The notes: a model not told the origin generated them from the letters alone. Positions 8,282 to 17,920 are shown, counted from the stretch's first letter. The stretch: DNA of 64,000 bases from Streptomyces violaceoruber (GCF_033406955.1 NZ_CP137734.1:310001-374000), one strand, 5' to 3'. Program-made: numbers and translations.

Positions 8282-10198
8282 TTACAGGGTGCGCTCCAGG
8301 CGGTCCGCCATCAGCTGCACGAACCGGGCGGGCTCCTTGGGCCGGCCGCCCTCGGCGAGCACCGCGAGGGCGTGCAGCAGTTCGGCGGTCTCGGTCAGCT
8401 CGGCGCGGTCCTGCCGGTCGGTCCAGGCCCGGTTCAGGGACTTCACCAGCTGGTGCTCGGGGTTGAGTTCCAGGATCCGCTTGGCGCCGGGCACCTCCTG
8501 GCCCATCGCCCGGTACATGTTCTCCAGGGCGGGCGTCAGTTCACCCGCGTCGGAGACGACACACGCCGGGGAGACGGTGAGGCGGGAGGAGAGCCGGACC
8601 TCCTTGACCTCCTCGCCCAGGTGCTCGGTCATCCAGCCGAGCAGCCCGGCGTACTCCTCGCCCTGCTTCTCCTTCTCGGCGTCGCTCTTGTCCGCCTCGG
8701 TGCCGGAGAGGTCGATCTCCCCCTTGGCCACCGAGCGCAGCGTCTTGCCCTCGTACTCCCCCACCGCGTCGACCCAGACCTCGTCGACGGCGTCGGTGAG
8801 CAGGAGGACCTCCACGCCCTTGGCCCGGAACGCCTCCATGTGCGGGGAGTTCTCGATGGCCTGCCGGGACTCGCCCGTCATGTAGTAGATGTCGTCCTGC
8901 CCCTCCTTCATCCGCTCCACGTAGTCCTTGAGCGCGGTGGGCTCCTCGGCGTCGTGGGTGGAGGCGAACGAGCAGGCGGCGAGGATCGCGTCCCGGTTGT
9001 CGGAGTCGGTCACCAGGCCTTCCTTGAGCACCGCGCCGAACTCGCGCCAGAACGTGGCGTAGCGGTCCGGCGCGGAGGTCCTGAGGTCCTTGACCGTCGA
9101 GAGGACCTTCTTCGTCAGCCGGCGCTGGATCATCCGGATGTGGCGGTCCTGCTGGAGGATCTCGCGGGAGACGTTGAGCGAGAGGTCCTGCGCGTCGACG
9201 ACGCCCTTGACGAAGCGGAGGTGCGGCGGCAGCAGCTCCTCGCAGTCGTCCATGATGAAGACGCGCTTCACGTACAGCTGGACGCCGCGCTGGTAGCCCT
9301 GGGTGAACAGGTCGTGCGGGGCGTGCGAGGGCACGAAGAGCAGGGCCTGGTACTCGAAGGTGCCCTCCGCCTGGAGCCGGATCGTCTCCAGCGGGTCGCG
9401 CCAGTCGTGGGCGATGTGCTTGTACAGCTCGTGGTACTCGTCGTCGGACACCTCGTCGCGCGGGCGCGCCCACAGGGCCTTCATCGAGTTGAGCGTCTCC
9501 GCCTCGCGGGCCTCGGCGCCCTCGCCGTCGCTGCCGTCGCCGCCGGGCTCCGGCAGCAGGCGGACCGGCCAGGTGATGAAGTCCGAGTACCGCTTGACGA
9601 TCTCCTTGATCTTCCACGCGGAGGTGTAGTCGTGCAGCTGGTTCTCGACGTCGGCCGGCTTTAGGTGCAGCGTGACCGCGGTGCCCTGCGGGGCTTCGCC
9701 GATCCGCTCCAGGGTGTACGTGCCCTCGCCGCGGGAGGTCCACCGGGTGCCCTCGGTCTCGCCGGCGTGCCGGGTGACCAGGGTGACCTCGTCCGCCACC
9801 ATGAAGCCCGAGTAGAAGCCGACGCCGAACTGTCCGATGAGACCGTCGGCCCCGGCCGCGTCCTTGGCCTCCCGCAGCTCCTCCAGGAACTTGGCGGTGC
9901 CCGAGTTGGCGATCGTGCCGATCAGCCGGGTGACCTCGTCGTACGACATGCCGATGCCGTTGTCGCGCACGGTCAGGGTGCGGGCGTCCTTGTCGACCTC
10001 CAACTCGATGTGCAGGTCGCTCACGTCGGCGTCCGGAGCGTCGTCGCGCAGGGCGGCGAGGCGCAGCTTGTCGAGCGCGTCGGAGGCGTTGGAGACGAGC
10101 TCGCGCAGGAAGACATCCTTGTTCGAGTAGACGGAGTGAATCATCAGCTGGAGCAGCTGACGCGCCTCTACCTGGAACTCAAACGTTTCGGTCGTCAT
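8282..10198 (-). CDS. htpG: Molecular chaperone HtpG (Hsp90)
   Basis: A 638-aa Hsp90-family ATP-dependent chaperone. The GHKL ATPase domain is at the N-terminus: [48 protein letters not shown] and [14 protein letters not shown] contain the conserved Glu/Asn, Asp and Gly-rich lid motifs. The middle domain includes [17 protein letters not shown] and [20 protein letters not shown]; the C-terminal dimer domain ends in MADRLERTL. Length is close to the family norm. The ATG at 10198 is preceded by GAGG; an in-frame GTG lies at 10216. It follows the DUF4303 gene by 14 bp and may be co-transcribed with it. Confidence 0.97.
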
Positions 10199-10212
10199 GG
10201 CTGGTGAGTACC

Positions 10213-10821
10213 TCACAGGTCCACAGAGTCGTCTGCACTGGTGAGGGCAACTCTAGAACAGCGAGGGCGCGTCCGTCGGCGCCGGCCGACGACGTCCGCG
10301 CCCGTCTCGACCGCCCAGTCCGCCGGCGCCTCGGGCGGATTCAGCCGCAGGGGCCGCTCGTCGTTGCCGTCCTCGGACGGCACCTCGACGGTGGCGACGA
10401 CGCGGTGCCGGTCGGCGCCGGTGCCGAAGACGCCTTCGGCGTCCAGCCGGGCCACGGCCGTCTCCATGGCGCGCAGGCGCTGCTCGAACTCCGCGTCCGC
10501 CGCGTCGTCCGGCAGGTCGAAGAGGTCGCCCCGGGCATCGAAGAGCGGCCGGACCGGTTCCAGGTGTGCTTCGCCGTAGCAGCAGAACGGGGAGTCGGCG
10601 TACGACCACTTGAGGTCGAGCGGCGCGCATCCCTGCCGCTCCGACTCGGCGGCCAGGGCCTCGGCCGACCAGGCGGACAGCGCGGGCCCGTAGCCCTTCC
10701 CGGACGTCACCAGCGTGCAGTAGTAGAACCGGTGGTCGGGGTGTTCGCGGAACAGGTCGAGCAGGGCCGCGCGGGCCGCCCGGTGGACGGCGTCGGCCAG
10801 TTCGGACTCGGTGGGTTGCAC
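10213..10821 (-). CDS. DUF4303 domain protein
   Basis: A 202-aa cytosolic protein of unknown function. It matches the DUF4303 pattern: FYYCTLVTSGKGYGPALSAW, then WSYADSPFCCYGE and a C-terminal Asp/Glu-rich half. The start is GTG 10821 with GGAGG six bases upstream, a strong site. DUF4303 proteins are often small immunity-like or stress-associated proteins, but nothing here assigns a role. The end of the gene is 14 bp from htpG. Confidence 0.8.
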   Translation of the reverse strand: MQPTESELADAVHRAARAALLDLFREHPDHRFYYCTLVTSGKGYGPALSAWSAEALAAESERQGCAPLDLKWSYADSPFCCYGEAHLEPVRPLFDARGDLFDLPDDAADAEFEQRLRAMETAVARLDAEGVFGTGADRHRVVATVEVPSEDGNDERPLRLNPPEAPADWAVETGADVVGRRRRTRPRCSRVALTSADDSVDL

Positions 10822-11119
10822 GGTGGGCCTCCGGGGCGGGCGGGCAGGATGTCGAGGCTCGGGAAGCCTGACGACAACCCCTGACCGTGCGGCGACCGGT
10901 ACGCCGCGGCCGCTCCCGGGTGCAGCGGCACGCCGCCGGTGCGATGAGGCCGCGGACGTCGGGGAACTGGGCGCCGACGGCGTGGTCGGGCACGCACGCG
11001 GGGACGCGCCGCACCAGGAGGCGGGAGAGGTGCCGGCGACGGCGGGCCGCTCACTCGCAGGGCCCGGACCTCCGTCGCATCCCGCAGGGAGCAGGACCCC
11101 GTGGCGGGCCGAGGTGGTG
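10822..11119 (-). other. 298-bp gap; possible remnant of a TAXI-type solute-binding protein gene
   Basis: No intact gene. On the minus strand, adjacent frames encode fragments such as AVGAQFPDVRGLI and then, in another frame, GGVPLHPGAAAAYR. The latter looks like the C-terminal (V/A)PLHPGA motif of TAXI/TRAP solute-binding proteins, so this may be the decayed 3' end of such a gene. The match is short and could be chance. Confidence 0.25.
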
Positions 11120-11620
11120 TCAGACCACCTCGGCCAGCTCGCTGCGCAGCGCGGTCGCCTTGCCCAGGAGGCCGCGCATGACGACGACGAGCATGGCGAG
11201 GGCGGCGCCGACACCGACGCAGGCGACCGCGGCGCCGAGTGCGCCGAGTACCTGCATGCCGTCGTCGTCAGGGGAGGGGATCTCCGCGACGGCCAGGTGC
11301 ACGGCGACGCCGAACGCCAGCAGTGTGGCCACGACCGTGGCCCCGATGACGGTGTCGACCCAGCGGAACGCCCGCCGGGAGAAGACGGCGTCGCGCTCGA
11401 CCATGTCCAGGAGCATCCACACCGCGCACAGCACGACCTGGACGCAGGCGACGCCGAGGATGGCCACCGTCGCGTAGGGCACGGCGAAGGGTTCGTAGGG
11501 CGGGAAGCGGTCGGCCTCGTCGGACGCCGTCGTGGGAATGACGACGATCTGCCCGAAGAGGCCGAGCAGGACCGCTGCGGCGATACCGGCGCGGAGCGCG
11601 GCGATGAGAAGACGGTGCAT
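11120..11620 (-). CDS. DUF2975 membrane protein
   Basis: A 166-aa protein with four hydrophobic segments (about residues 5-28, 50-75, 88-112, 122-150), matching DUF2975: a short VLRAVWMLLDMVERDAVFS-like segment and FRWVDTVIGATVVATLL are characteristic. Such proteins often sit beside an Xre-type regulator; none is visible here. Upstream of the ATG are spaced ATCGAT/ATCAAT motifs at 11623, 11640 and 11651 that could be regulatory. Function unknown. Confidence 0.8.
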   Translation of the reverse strand: MHRLLIAALRAGIAAAVLLGLFGQIVVIPTTASDEADRFPPYEPFAVPYATVAILGVACVQVVLCAVWMLLDMVERDAVFSRRAFRWVDTVIGATVVATLLAFGVAVHLAVAEIPSPDDDGMQVLGALGAAVACVGVGAALAMLVVVMRGLLGKATALRSELAEVV

Positions 11621-11710
11621 GTATCGATCTTCAATGGGAATCGATCGAAAATCAATCGACTTCGTCGAACGGCGGCAGGCACGTCCTCCGCGAGAAGTTC
11701 GGTCAGCAAC

Positions 11711-11727
11711 GTTGACTTCGAGTCAAC
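11711..11727. promoter_or_regulatory. Perfect 17-bp palindrome upstream of the esterase gene
   Basis: GTTGACT-TCG-AGTCAAC (7+3+7) lies in the 181-bp divergent region between the DUF2975 and esterase genes. It is AT-richer than its surroundings and looks like an operator, or it may combine a -35 (TTGACT) with a dyad. The binding protein is unknown. Confidence 0.5.
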
Positions 11728-11801
11728 AGCCCTGCACATTACTCAAAAGTAGAACCACCGGGTAACCCGCTGCCGCCCTCCTCCGGAAGAAGAGAGAGCA
11801 C

Positions 11802-12689
11802 ATGCCGAAGCCTGTCCTTCGCCGTGTCATGACCGCGACAGTCGCCGCCGTCGGCACGCTCGCCCTCGGCCTCACCGACGCCACCGCCCACGCCGCGCCC
11901 GCCCAGGCCACTCCGACACTGGACTACGTCGCCCTCGGCGACAGCTACAGCGCCGGCTCCGGCGTCCTGCCCGTCGACCCCGCCAACCTGCTCTGTCTGC
12001 GCTCGACGGCCAACTACCCCCACGTCATCGCGGACACGACGGGCGCCCGCCTCACGGACGTCACCTGCGGCGCCGCGCAGACCGCCGACTTCACGCGGGC
12101 CCAGTACCCGGGCGTCGCACCCCAGTTGGACGCGCTCGGCACCGGCACGGACCTGGTCACGCTCACCATCGGCGGCAACGACAACAGCACCTTCATCAAC
12201 GCCATCACGGCCTGCGGCACGGCGGGTGTCCTCAGCGGCGGCAAGGGCAGCCCCTGCAAGGACAGGCACGGCACCTCCTTCGACGACGAGATCGAGGCCA
12301 ACACGTACCCCGCGCTCAAGGAAGCGCTGCTCGGCGTCCGCGCCAGGGCTCCACACGCCAGGGTGGCGGCTCTCGGCTACCCGTGGATCACCCCGGCCAC
12401 CGCCGACCCGTCCTGCTTCCTGAAGCTCCCCCTCGCCGCCGGTGACGTGCCCTACCTGCGGGCCATCCAGGCACACCTCAACGACGCGGTCCGGCGGGCC
12501 GCCGAGGAGACCGGAGCCACCTACGTGGACTTCTCCGGGGTGTCCGACGGCCACGACGCCTGCGAGGCCCCCGGCACCCGCTGGATCGAACCGCTGCTCT
12601 TCGGGCACAGCCTCGTTCCCGTCCACCCCAACGCCCTGGGCGAGCGGCGCATGGCCGAGCACACGATGGACGTCCTCGGCCTGGACTGA
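11802..12689 (+). CDS. Secreted SGNH-family esterase/lipase
   Basis: A 295-aa exported GDSL hydrolase. A signal peptide spans about residues 1-32 (basic start, hydrophobic core, AHAAPA cleavage region). Block I GDSYSAG holds the catalytic Ser48; block III is GGND; block V VHPNALG holds the catalytic His near residue 275. Six cysteines in the mature part suit three disulfides. It resembles the Streptomyces secreted lipase/phospholipase A1 group. A purine-rich ribosome site (GGAAGAAGAGAGAG) precedes the ATG. It probably hydrolyses extracellular lipid esters. Confidence 0.92.
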   Translation: MPKPVLRRVMTATVAAVGTLALGLTDATAHAAPAQATPTLDYVALGDSYSAGSGVLPVDPANLLCLRSTANYPHVIADTTGARLTDVTCGAAQTADFTRAQYPGVAPQLDALGTGTDLVTLTIGGNDNSTFINAITACGTAGVLSGGKGSPCKDRHGTSFDDEIEANTYPALKEALLGVRARAPHARVAALGYPWITPATADPSCFLKLPLAAGDVPYLRAIQAHLNDAVRRAAEETGATYVDFSGVSDGHDACEAPGTRWIEPLLFGHSLVPVHPNALGERRMAEHTMDVLGLD

Positions 12690-12720
12690 CCTCCGGTCAC
12701 CGCCCGCGTACGCTCTTCCC

Positions 12721-13677
12721 GTGCCGTCCCCCCGCCTGCGCCGCGCCGCCGTCCTCGTCCTGGAGGGCGCCAAGCCCCTCGACGTCGGCATTCCGGCGCA
12801 GGTCTTCACGACACGCGCGAGCATGCCGTACGAGGTACGGGTGTGCGGTGCGGCGCCCGGCCTGGTGACCGGCGGTGACGGCCTGTCGTACCACGTCGCC
12901 CACGGCCTCGACGCCCTGGCGTGGGCCGACCTGGTCTTTCTCCCCGGTTACCGCTCCCCCGACGTCGAGGACCCGCCGCGGACCGTCCTCGACGCGCTGA
13001 CGGCGGCCCACGACCGGGGAGCGCGGCTCGCCGCCATCTCCACCGGCGCGTTCGCGCTCGCCGCCACGGGCCTGCTCGACGGCAGGCGGGCCACCACGCA
13101 CTGGCACTACACCCGGGCGCTCGCGGCGAAGCACCCGGGCGTGCGGGTCGACGAGAACGTGCTCTTCGTGGACGAGGGCAGTGTCCTGACGTCCGCGGGC
13201 GCCGCCTCCGGCATCGACCTGTGCCTGCACATCCTGCGCGGCGACCTCGGGGTGGCCGCGTCGAACCACGCGGCCCGGCGCCTGGTCGCCGCCCCCTACC
13301 GCAGCGGCGGCCAGGCCCAGTACGTGCCGCGCAGCGTGCCGGAGCCGCTCGGCGAGCGGTTCGCCGCCACCCGCGAGTGGGCGCTGCGCCGGCTCGGTGA
13401 GCCGCTCACCCTGGAGACACTGGCCCGGCACGCGGCGGTGTCGGCGCGCACCCTCTCCCGGCGCTTCGTCGAGGACACCGGGTACACCCCGATGCAGTGG
13501 GTCATGCGGGCCCGTATCGACCTGGCCCGTGAGCTGCTCGAACGCTCCGAGCGCGGAGTCGAGCAGATCGCCGCCGAGGCGGGCCTGGGCACCGGCGCCA
13601 ACCTGCGGCTGCACTTCCAGCGCATCCTCGGGACCACGCCCAGCGAGTACCGGCGCACCTTCGCCCGGGGCGAATAG
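12721..13677 (+). CDS. GlxA-type AraC-family transcriptional regulator (DJ-1/PfpI + AraC HTH)
   Basis: A 318-aa regulator. Residues 1-170 form a DJ-1/PfpI-like domain (AAVLVLEGAKPLDVGIPAQVF at the start; ISTGAFALAATGLLDGRRATTHW around the usual nucleophile elbow, where Thr replaces the DJ-1 Cys, so it is non-enzymatic). Residues about 215-315 are two AraC helix-turn-helices (LETLARHAAVSARTLSRRF; IAAEAGLGTGANLRLHF). The start is GTG 12721. A TACGCT box five bases upstream may make it leaderless. Targets are unknown; it lies between the esterase and GAPDH genes. Confidence 0.9.
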   Translation: MPSPRLRRAAVLVLEGAKPLDVGIPAQVFTTRASMPYEVRVCGAAPGLVTGGDGLSYHVAHGLDALAWADLVFLPGYRSPDVEDPPRTVLDALTAAHDRGARLAAISTGAFALAATGLLDGRRATTHWHYTRALAAKHPGVRVDENVLFVDEGSVLTSAGAASGIDLCLHILRGDLGVAASNHAARRLVAAPYRSGGQAQYVPRSVPEPLGERFAATREWALRRLGEPLTLETLARHAAVSARTLSRRFVEDTGYTPMQWVMRARIDLARELLERSERGVEQIAAEAGLGTGANLRLHFQRILGTTPSEYRRTFARGE

Positions 13678-13813
13678 CCGGGCCGCGCGCCGCCGCCCTC
13701 GCACCTGGCGTGATCCTTTCGAACCGTGGCACTCACGCCGCTGCCACCCGCTCCCGGCGTGCGCGAGCCTGGTGGCGAAGGACCTGGTGGCGAAACGAAG
13801 GGACACACCACTC

Positions 13814-14812
13814 ATGACTCGCATCGGCATCAACGGATTCGGCCGCATCGGGCGCAACGTGCTGCGCGCACTGCTCGAACGCGACACGAAGCTCGAGGTC
13901 GTCGCCGTCAACGACCTCACGGAGCCCGCCACCCTGGCCCGTCTGCTCGCCTTCGACTCGACGGCCGGCCGGCTCGGCCGCCCGGTGACGGTCGACGGTG
14001 ACACCCTGGTCGTCGACGGGCACCGCATCAAGGTGCTCGCCGAGCGCGAGCCGGCCCGGCTGCCCTGGGCCGAGCTGGGCGTCGACATCGTGCTGGAGGC
14101 GACCGGCCGCTTCACCTCGGCCGACGCCGCCCGCGCCCACCTCACCGCGGGCGCGCGCAAGGTCCTGGTCAGCGCGCCGTCCAGCGGTGCGGACGTGACG
14201 CTCGCGTACGGCGTGAACACCGACGCCTACGACCCGGCCGCGCACACGATCGTCTCCAACGCCTCCTGCACCACCAACGCCCTCGCGCCGCTCGCCGCGG
14301 TGCTGGACGAGCTGGCCGGCATCGAGCACGGCTTCATGACGACGGTGCACGCCTACACGCAGGAGCAGAACCTCCAGGACGGCCCGCACCGCGACGCGCG
14401 CCGCGCCCGCGCCGCCGGGGTGAACATCGTCCCGACCACGACGGGCGCCGCCAAGGCGATCGGCCTGGTGCTGCCGGGCCTCGACGGCAAGCTGTCGGGC
14501 GACTCGATCCGCGTGCCGGTCCCGGTGGGCTCGATCGTCGAGCTGAACACGACGGTCGCGCGCGACGTGACGCGCGAGGACGTCCTGGCGGCCTACCGCG
14601 CCGCCGCCGACGGCCCGCTCGCCGGCGTGCTGGAGTACTCGGACGACCCGCTGGTCTCCTCCGACATCACGGGCAACCCGGCCTCGTCGATCTTCGACTC
14701 GGCACTGACCCGCGTGGAAGGACGCCACATCAAGGTGGTCGCCTGGTACGACAACGAATGGGGCTTCTCGAACCGCGTGATCGACACCCTCGCGCTGCTC
14801 GCCACACGCTGA
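13814..14812 (+). CDS. gap: Glyceraldehyde-3-phosphate dehydrogenase, type I
   Basis: A 332-aa glycolytic enzyme: glyceraldehyde-3-P + NAD+ + Pi to 1,3-bisphosphoglycerate. The Rossmann start [16 protein letters not shown] and NDL after beta-2 indicate NAD preference. The active-site Cys152 is in SNASCTTN, with the conserved [14 protein letters not shown] near the C-terminus. Length is typical. An imperfect duplication of CCTGGTGGCGAA (13768-13793) lies just upstream. Streptomyces often has several gap paralogues, so this may not be the main one. Confidence 0.96.
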   Translation: MTRIGINGFGRIGRNVLRALLERDTKLEVVAVNDLTEPATLARLLAFDSTAGRLGRPVTVDGDTLVVDGHRIKVLAEREPARLPWAELGVDIVLEATGRFTSADAARAHLTAGARKVLVSAPSSGADVTLAYGVNTDAYDPAAHTIVSNASCTTNALAPLAAVLDELAGIEHGFMTTVHAYTQEQNLQDGPHRDARRARAAGVNIVPTTTGAAKAIGLVLPGLDGKLSGDSIRVPVPVGSIVELNTTVARDVTREDVLAAYRAAADGPLAGVLEYSDDPLVSSDITGNPASSIFDSALTRVEGRHIKVVAWYDNEWGFSNRVIDTLALLATR

Positions 14813-14861
14813 ACGGGCAGCCGGTTCGGCATCACCGGGGGTCACCCGTCACAATGGTGCG

Positions 14862-15359
14862 ATGAGCAATTCCAAGGTTTACTTCGACATCGACATCGAC
14901 GGCCAGGATGCGGGCCGCATCGTCTTCGAGCTCTTCGAGGACGTCACCCCCAAGACCGCCAGGAACTTCCTGGAGCTGGCCACCGGCGAGCACGGCTTCG
15001 GCTACGCCGGTTCCCCGTTCCACCGTGTGATCCCGCAGTTCATGCTCCAGGGCGGTGACTTCACCAACGGCAACGGCACCGGGGGCAAGAGCATCTACGG
15101 CGAGAAGTTCGCGGACGAGAACTTCCAGCTGAAGCACACTGAGCCGTACCTCCTGTCCATGGCGAACGCGGGTCCGAACACCAACGGCTCGCAGTTCTTC
15201 GTCACCACCGTCCCCACCCCGTGGCTGGACGGCAAGCACGTCGTCTTCGGCAAGGTCGTCGAGGGCACGGACGTGGTCGACAAGATCGAGGGCTACGGCT
15301 CCTCGCCCGCGGGCAAGACCTCCAAGGAGATCAAGGTGCGCGCGTCCGGCAAGCTGTAA
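14862..15359 (+). CDS. Cyclophilin-type peptidyl-prolyl cis-trans isomerase
   Basis: A 165-aa single-domain cytosolic cyclophilin, without signal peptide, very like eukaryotic CypA. The active-site signature [15 protein letters not shown] is present, followed by [15 protein letters not shown] and the tryptophan segment [14 protein letters not shown] that usually confers cyclosporin binding. A CACAAT box six bases before the ATG suggests a leaderless transcript. It catalyses Xaa-Pro isomerisation during protein folding. Confidence 0.96.
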   Translation: MSNSKVYFDIDIDGQDAGRIVFELFEDVTPKTARNFLELATGEHGFGYAGSPFHRVIPQFMLQGGDFTNGNGTGGKSIYGEKFADENFQLKHTEPYLLSMANAGPNTNGSQFFVTTVPTPWLDGKHVVFGKVVEGTDVVDKIEGYGSSPAGKTSKEIKVRASGKL

Positions 15360-15390
15360 GGCCTGATCAGCCCTACGAGGACCTGAGGCG

Positions 15391-15427
15391 ACGGGGGTCC
15401 ACCGCATCCGGTGCGGTGGACCCCCGT
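15391..15427 (+). terminator. Strong terminator hairpin after the cyclophilin gene
   Basis: A perfect 16-bp stem (15391-15406 paired with 15412-15427; first arm ACGGGGGTCCACCGCA) with a TCCGG loop, 31 bp past the stop codon. Confidence 0.85.
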
Positions 15428-15510
15428 TCCCGTCCCGTCTGGTGGGGTGCGCCGGGTGGTGCGACGCTGGGGTGGAGGAGCGTCCGAGGAAGGCAACCCC
15501 GGGAGGACCG

Positions 15511-16989
15511 ATGGGACGGGACGTCCCGGCGCTGGTCTTCACCCGCGAGGACCGCCGCCGCTACCGGATCAAGATGCAGGAGTGCCTGGAGGCCTTCGCG
15601 CAGATGCTGCGCGAGTCCCGGTTCGAGACCGAGCGGCCCCAGGTCGGCCTGGAGATCGAGCTGAACCTGGTCGACGACCGGGGCGAACCGGCGATGCGCA
15701 ACAGCGACGCCCTCGAAGCGATCGCGGACCCCGCCTGGTCCACCGAGCTGGGCCGGTTCAACCTGGAGATCAACATCCCGCCCCGGCAGCTCACGGCGGG
15801 CGGCCCCGACGCCTGGGAGACCGAGATCCGCGCCGCCCTGAACCACGCCGAGGACCGCGCCGCGTCGGTCGGCGCCCATCTGATCATGGTCGGCACCCTG
15901 CCCACACTGCGCCAGTCGGACGTGGGCGAGGCGGCCCTGTCGGAGAACCCGCGCTACCGACTGCTCAACGACCAGGTGTTCGCCACCCGGGGCGAGGACC
16001 TGCACATCGAGGTGGACGGCGTCGACCGCCTGCGGACCTACGCGGACACGATCACGCCCGAGGCCGCCTGCACCAGCACCCAGTTCCACCTCCAGGTCAC
16101 CCCGGAGGAGTTCCCCGACTACTGGAACGCGGCCCAGGCCGTCGCCGGTGTCCAGGTCGCCCTCGCGGCCAACTCGCCGTTCCTGCTCGGCAAGGAGCTG
16201 TGGCACGAGAGCCGCATCCCCCTGTTCGAACAGGCCACCGACACCCGGCCGCAGGAGATCAAGGCCCAGGGGGTCAGACCCCGGGTGTGGTTCGGGGAAC
16301 GCTGGATCAACAGCGTCTTCGACCTGTTCGAGGAGAACCTCCGCTACTTCCCGGCGCTGCTGCCGCTGTGCGACGAGCAGGATCCCGCCGAGACCCTCGA
16401 CCGCGGCGACATCCCGGAGCTGGGCGAACTCACCCTCCACAACGGCACCATCTACCGCTGGAACCGGCCCGTCTACGCCGTCGCCCACGACAAGCCGCAC
16501 GTGCGCGTCGAGAACCGCGTCCTGCCGGCCGGCCCGACCGTCGCCGACACCCTCGCCAACGGCGCCTTCTACTACGGCCTCACCCGCGCCCTGGTCGAGG
16601 AGGAGCGGCCGGTGTGGTCGCGGATGTCCTTCTCGGTCGCCGAGGACAACCTGCACACCGCCGCCCGGCACGGCATCGAGGCACACCTGTACTGGCCCGG
16701 CGTGGGCGAGGTGACGGTGCCCGAACTGGTCCTGCGCCGGCTGCTGCCGCTGGCGCACCGGGGCCTGGAGCTGTCGGGCATGGACTCGGCCTGGCGGGAG
16801 CCGCTGCTCGGCATCATCGAGCAGCGGTGCGTCACCGGCCGCAACGGCGCGGTGTGGCAGAAGGAGATGTTCCACCACATCGACGCCGGCACGCGGCCCG
16901 GCCGCCACGAGGCGCTGCGCAGGATGACCCAGCAGTACATGGACTACATGCACCTCAACGCCCCGGTCCACACCTGGCCGGTGGACTGA
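15511..16989 (+). CDS. GCS2-family glutamate-cysteine ligase-like enzyme
   Basis: A 492-aa ATP-grasp-like ligase of the bacterial GCS2 group (EgtA/YbdK relatives), which makes gamma-glutamyl-amine or gamma-glutamylcysteine bonds. Hallmarks: GLEIELNLVDDRGEP near residue 50 (metal/glutamate site), NLEINIPPRQL, STQFHLQV and VRVENRVLPAGPT. The start is ATG 15511 with GGGAGG four bases upstream. The next gene, 39 bp downstream, is a Dug3-like class II amidotransferase, so the pair may build and break gamma-glutamyl bonds. Streptomyces makes mycothiol rather than glutathione, so the natural amine acceptor is uncertain. Confidence 0.82.
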   Translation: MGRDVPALVFTREDRRRYRIKMQECLEAFAQMLRESRFETERPQVGLEIELNLVDDRGEPAMRNSDALEAIADPAWSTELGRFNLEINIPPRQLTAGGPDAWETEIRAALNHAEDRAASVGAHLIMVGTLPTLRQSDVGEAALSENPRYRLLNDQVFATRGEDLHIEVDGVDRLRTYADTITPEAACTSTQFHLQVTPEEFPDYWNAAQAVAGVQVALAANSPFLLGKELWHESRIPLFEQATDTRPQEIKAQGVRPRVWFGERWINSVFDLFEENLRYFPALLPLCDEQDPAETLDRGDIPELGELTLHNGTIYRWNRPVYAVAHDKPHVRVENRVLPAGPTVADTLANGAFYYGLTRALVEEERPVWSRMSFSVAEDNLHTAARHGIEAHLYWPGVGEVTVPELVLRRLLPLAHRGLELSGMDSAWREPLLGIIEQRCVTGRNGAVWQKEMFHHIDAGTRPGRHEALRRMTQQYMDYMHLNAPVHTWPVD

Positions 16990-17028
16990 CGTCCGGGGCG
17001 GGGAGGCCACCAGGGAGGCGACGGAGCG

Positions 17029-17862
17029 ATGTGCCGATGGCTCGCCTACTCGGGGACGCCCGTCCTCCTGGAGTCCCTGCTCTACCAGCCCGAGCACTCG
17101 CTCATCGACCAGAGCCTGCACGCCCGCATGGGCGTCGAGACGACCAACGGGGACGGCTTCGGCGTCGGCTGGTTCGGGCCGGAGATGCAGACCCCCGCCA
17201 TCGTCCGGGAGGTCGGGCCGGCCTGGAGCAACCGCAACCTGCGGGAGATCGCGAGCCATGTCCGCTCGCCCCTGTTCTTCGCGCACATCCGGGCGTCGAC
17301 GGGCAGCCCGGTGCAGCAGACCAACTGCCATCCGTTCCGCCACGGCCGGTGGATGTGGATGCACAACGGCGCGATCGCCGAGTTCCACCGGCTGCGCCGG
17401 GACCTCGCACTGGCCGTCGATCCGCGGCTCTTCCTCGACATCGAGGGATCGACGGACTCCGAGATGATGTTCTACCTGGCGCTCACGCTCGGCCTGGAGG
17501 ACGATCCTCCCGCTGCCGTGGCCCGGATGGCGGGACTGGTGGAGGAGATCGGACACGAACACGGCGTGGAGTTCCCGCTGCAGATGACGGTCGCCGTGAC
17601 CGACGGGCACCGCCTGTGGGCCTTCCGATACTCCAGCCAGGCCCAGTCGCGCTCGCTCTACTACAGCAGCCGGGTGGAGAGCCTGCGCGCGCTGCATCCC
17701 GGCCTGCCCTTCCTCAAGGAGGCGTCCGACAGCACCCGTCTGATCGTGTCGGAACCCCTCGGCGACCTGCCCGGCGTGTGGAACAAGGTGCCCGAGGGCA
17801 GCTACGGCGTCGTCCAGCCGGAGGGGGACGATCTGCTTCCGTTCGCTCCCGTCCCCGCGTGA
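17029..17862 (+). CDS. Class II glutamine amidotransferase, Dug3-like
   Basis: A 277-aa N-terminal-nucleophile hydrolase. Cys2 after Met removal is the nucleophile (MCRWLAYSG). The order of motifs NGDGFGVGWF, FAHIRAST, TNCHPF, MHNGAI and GSTDSE, plus a late SEPLGDLP segment, follows yeast Dug3, the catalytic subunit that cleaves the gamma-glutamyl bond of glutathione; EgtC of ergothioneine synthesis is a more distant relative. No Dug2-like peptidase or EgtB/EgtD gene is nearby. It is probably co-transcribed with the GCS2 gene upstream. Confidence 0.85.
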   Translation: MCRWLAYSGTPVLLESLLYQPEHSLIDQSLHARMGVETTNGDGFGVGWFGPEMQTPAIVREVGPAWSNRNLREIASHVRSPLFFAHIRASTGSPVQQTNCHPFRHGRWMWMHNGAIAEFHRLRRDLALAVDPRLFLDIEGSTDSEMMFYLALTLGLEDDPPAAVARMAGLVEEIGHEHGVEFPLQMTVAVTDGHRLWAFRYSSQAQSRSLYYSSRVESLRALHPGLPFLKEASDSTRLIVSEPLGDLPGVWNKVPEGSYGVVQPEGDDLLPFAPVPA

Positions 17863-17889
17863 TCCCAATTGACGCGTGATCCCATTGAC
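17857..17889 (+). repeat. Tandem direct repeat overlapping a -35 box
   Basis: GCGTGATCCCAATTGAC (17857-17873) is followed immediately by GCGTGATCCCATTGAC (17874-17889), identical except for one A. The second copy supplies the TTGACA of the promoter below. It may be a local duplication or an activator/repressor site pair. The first copy overlaps the end of the amidotransferase gene. Confidence 0.75.
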
Positions 17890-17913
17890 ACGGGCGCGGA
17901 AAGATCACACAAT
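17885..17913 (+). promoter_or_regulatory. Consensus promoter for the short ORF / TauD gene
   Basis: TTGACA (17885-17890), a 17-bp spacer, CACAAT (17908-17913), then seven bases to an ATG. This is the best vegetative-type promoter in the window and predicts a leaderless mRNA. Confidence 0.7.
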
Positions 17914-17920
17914 CGGTCCC

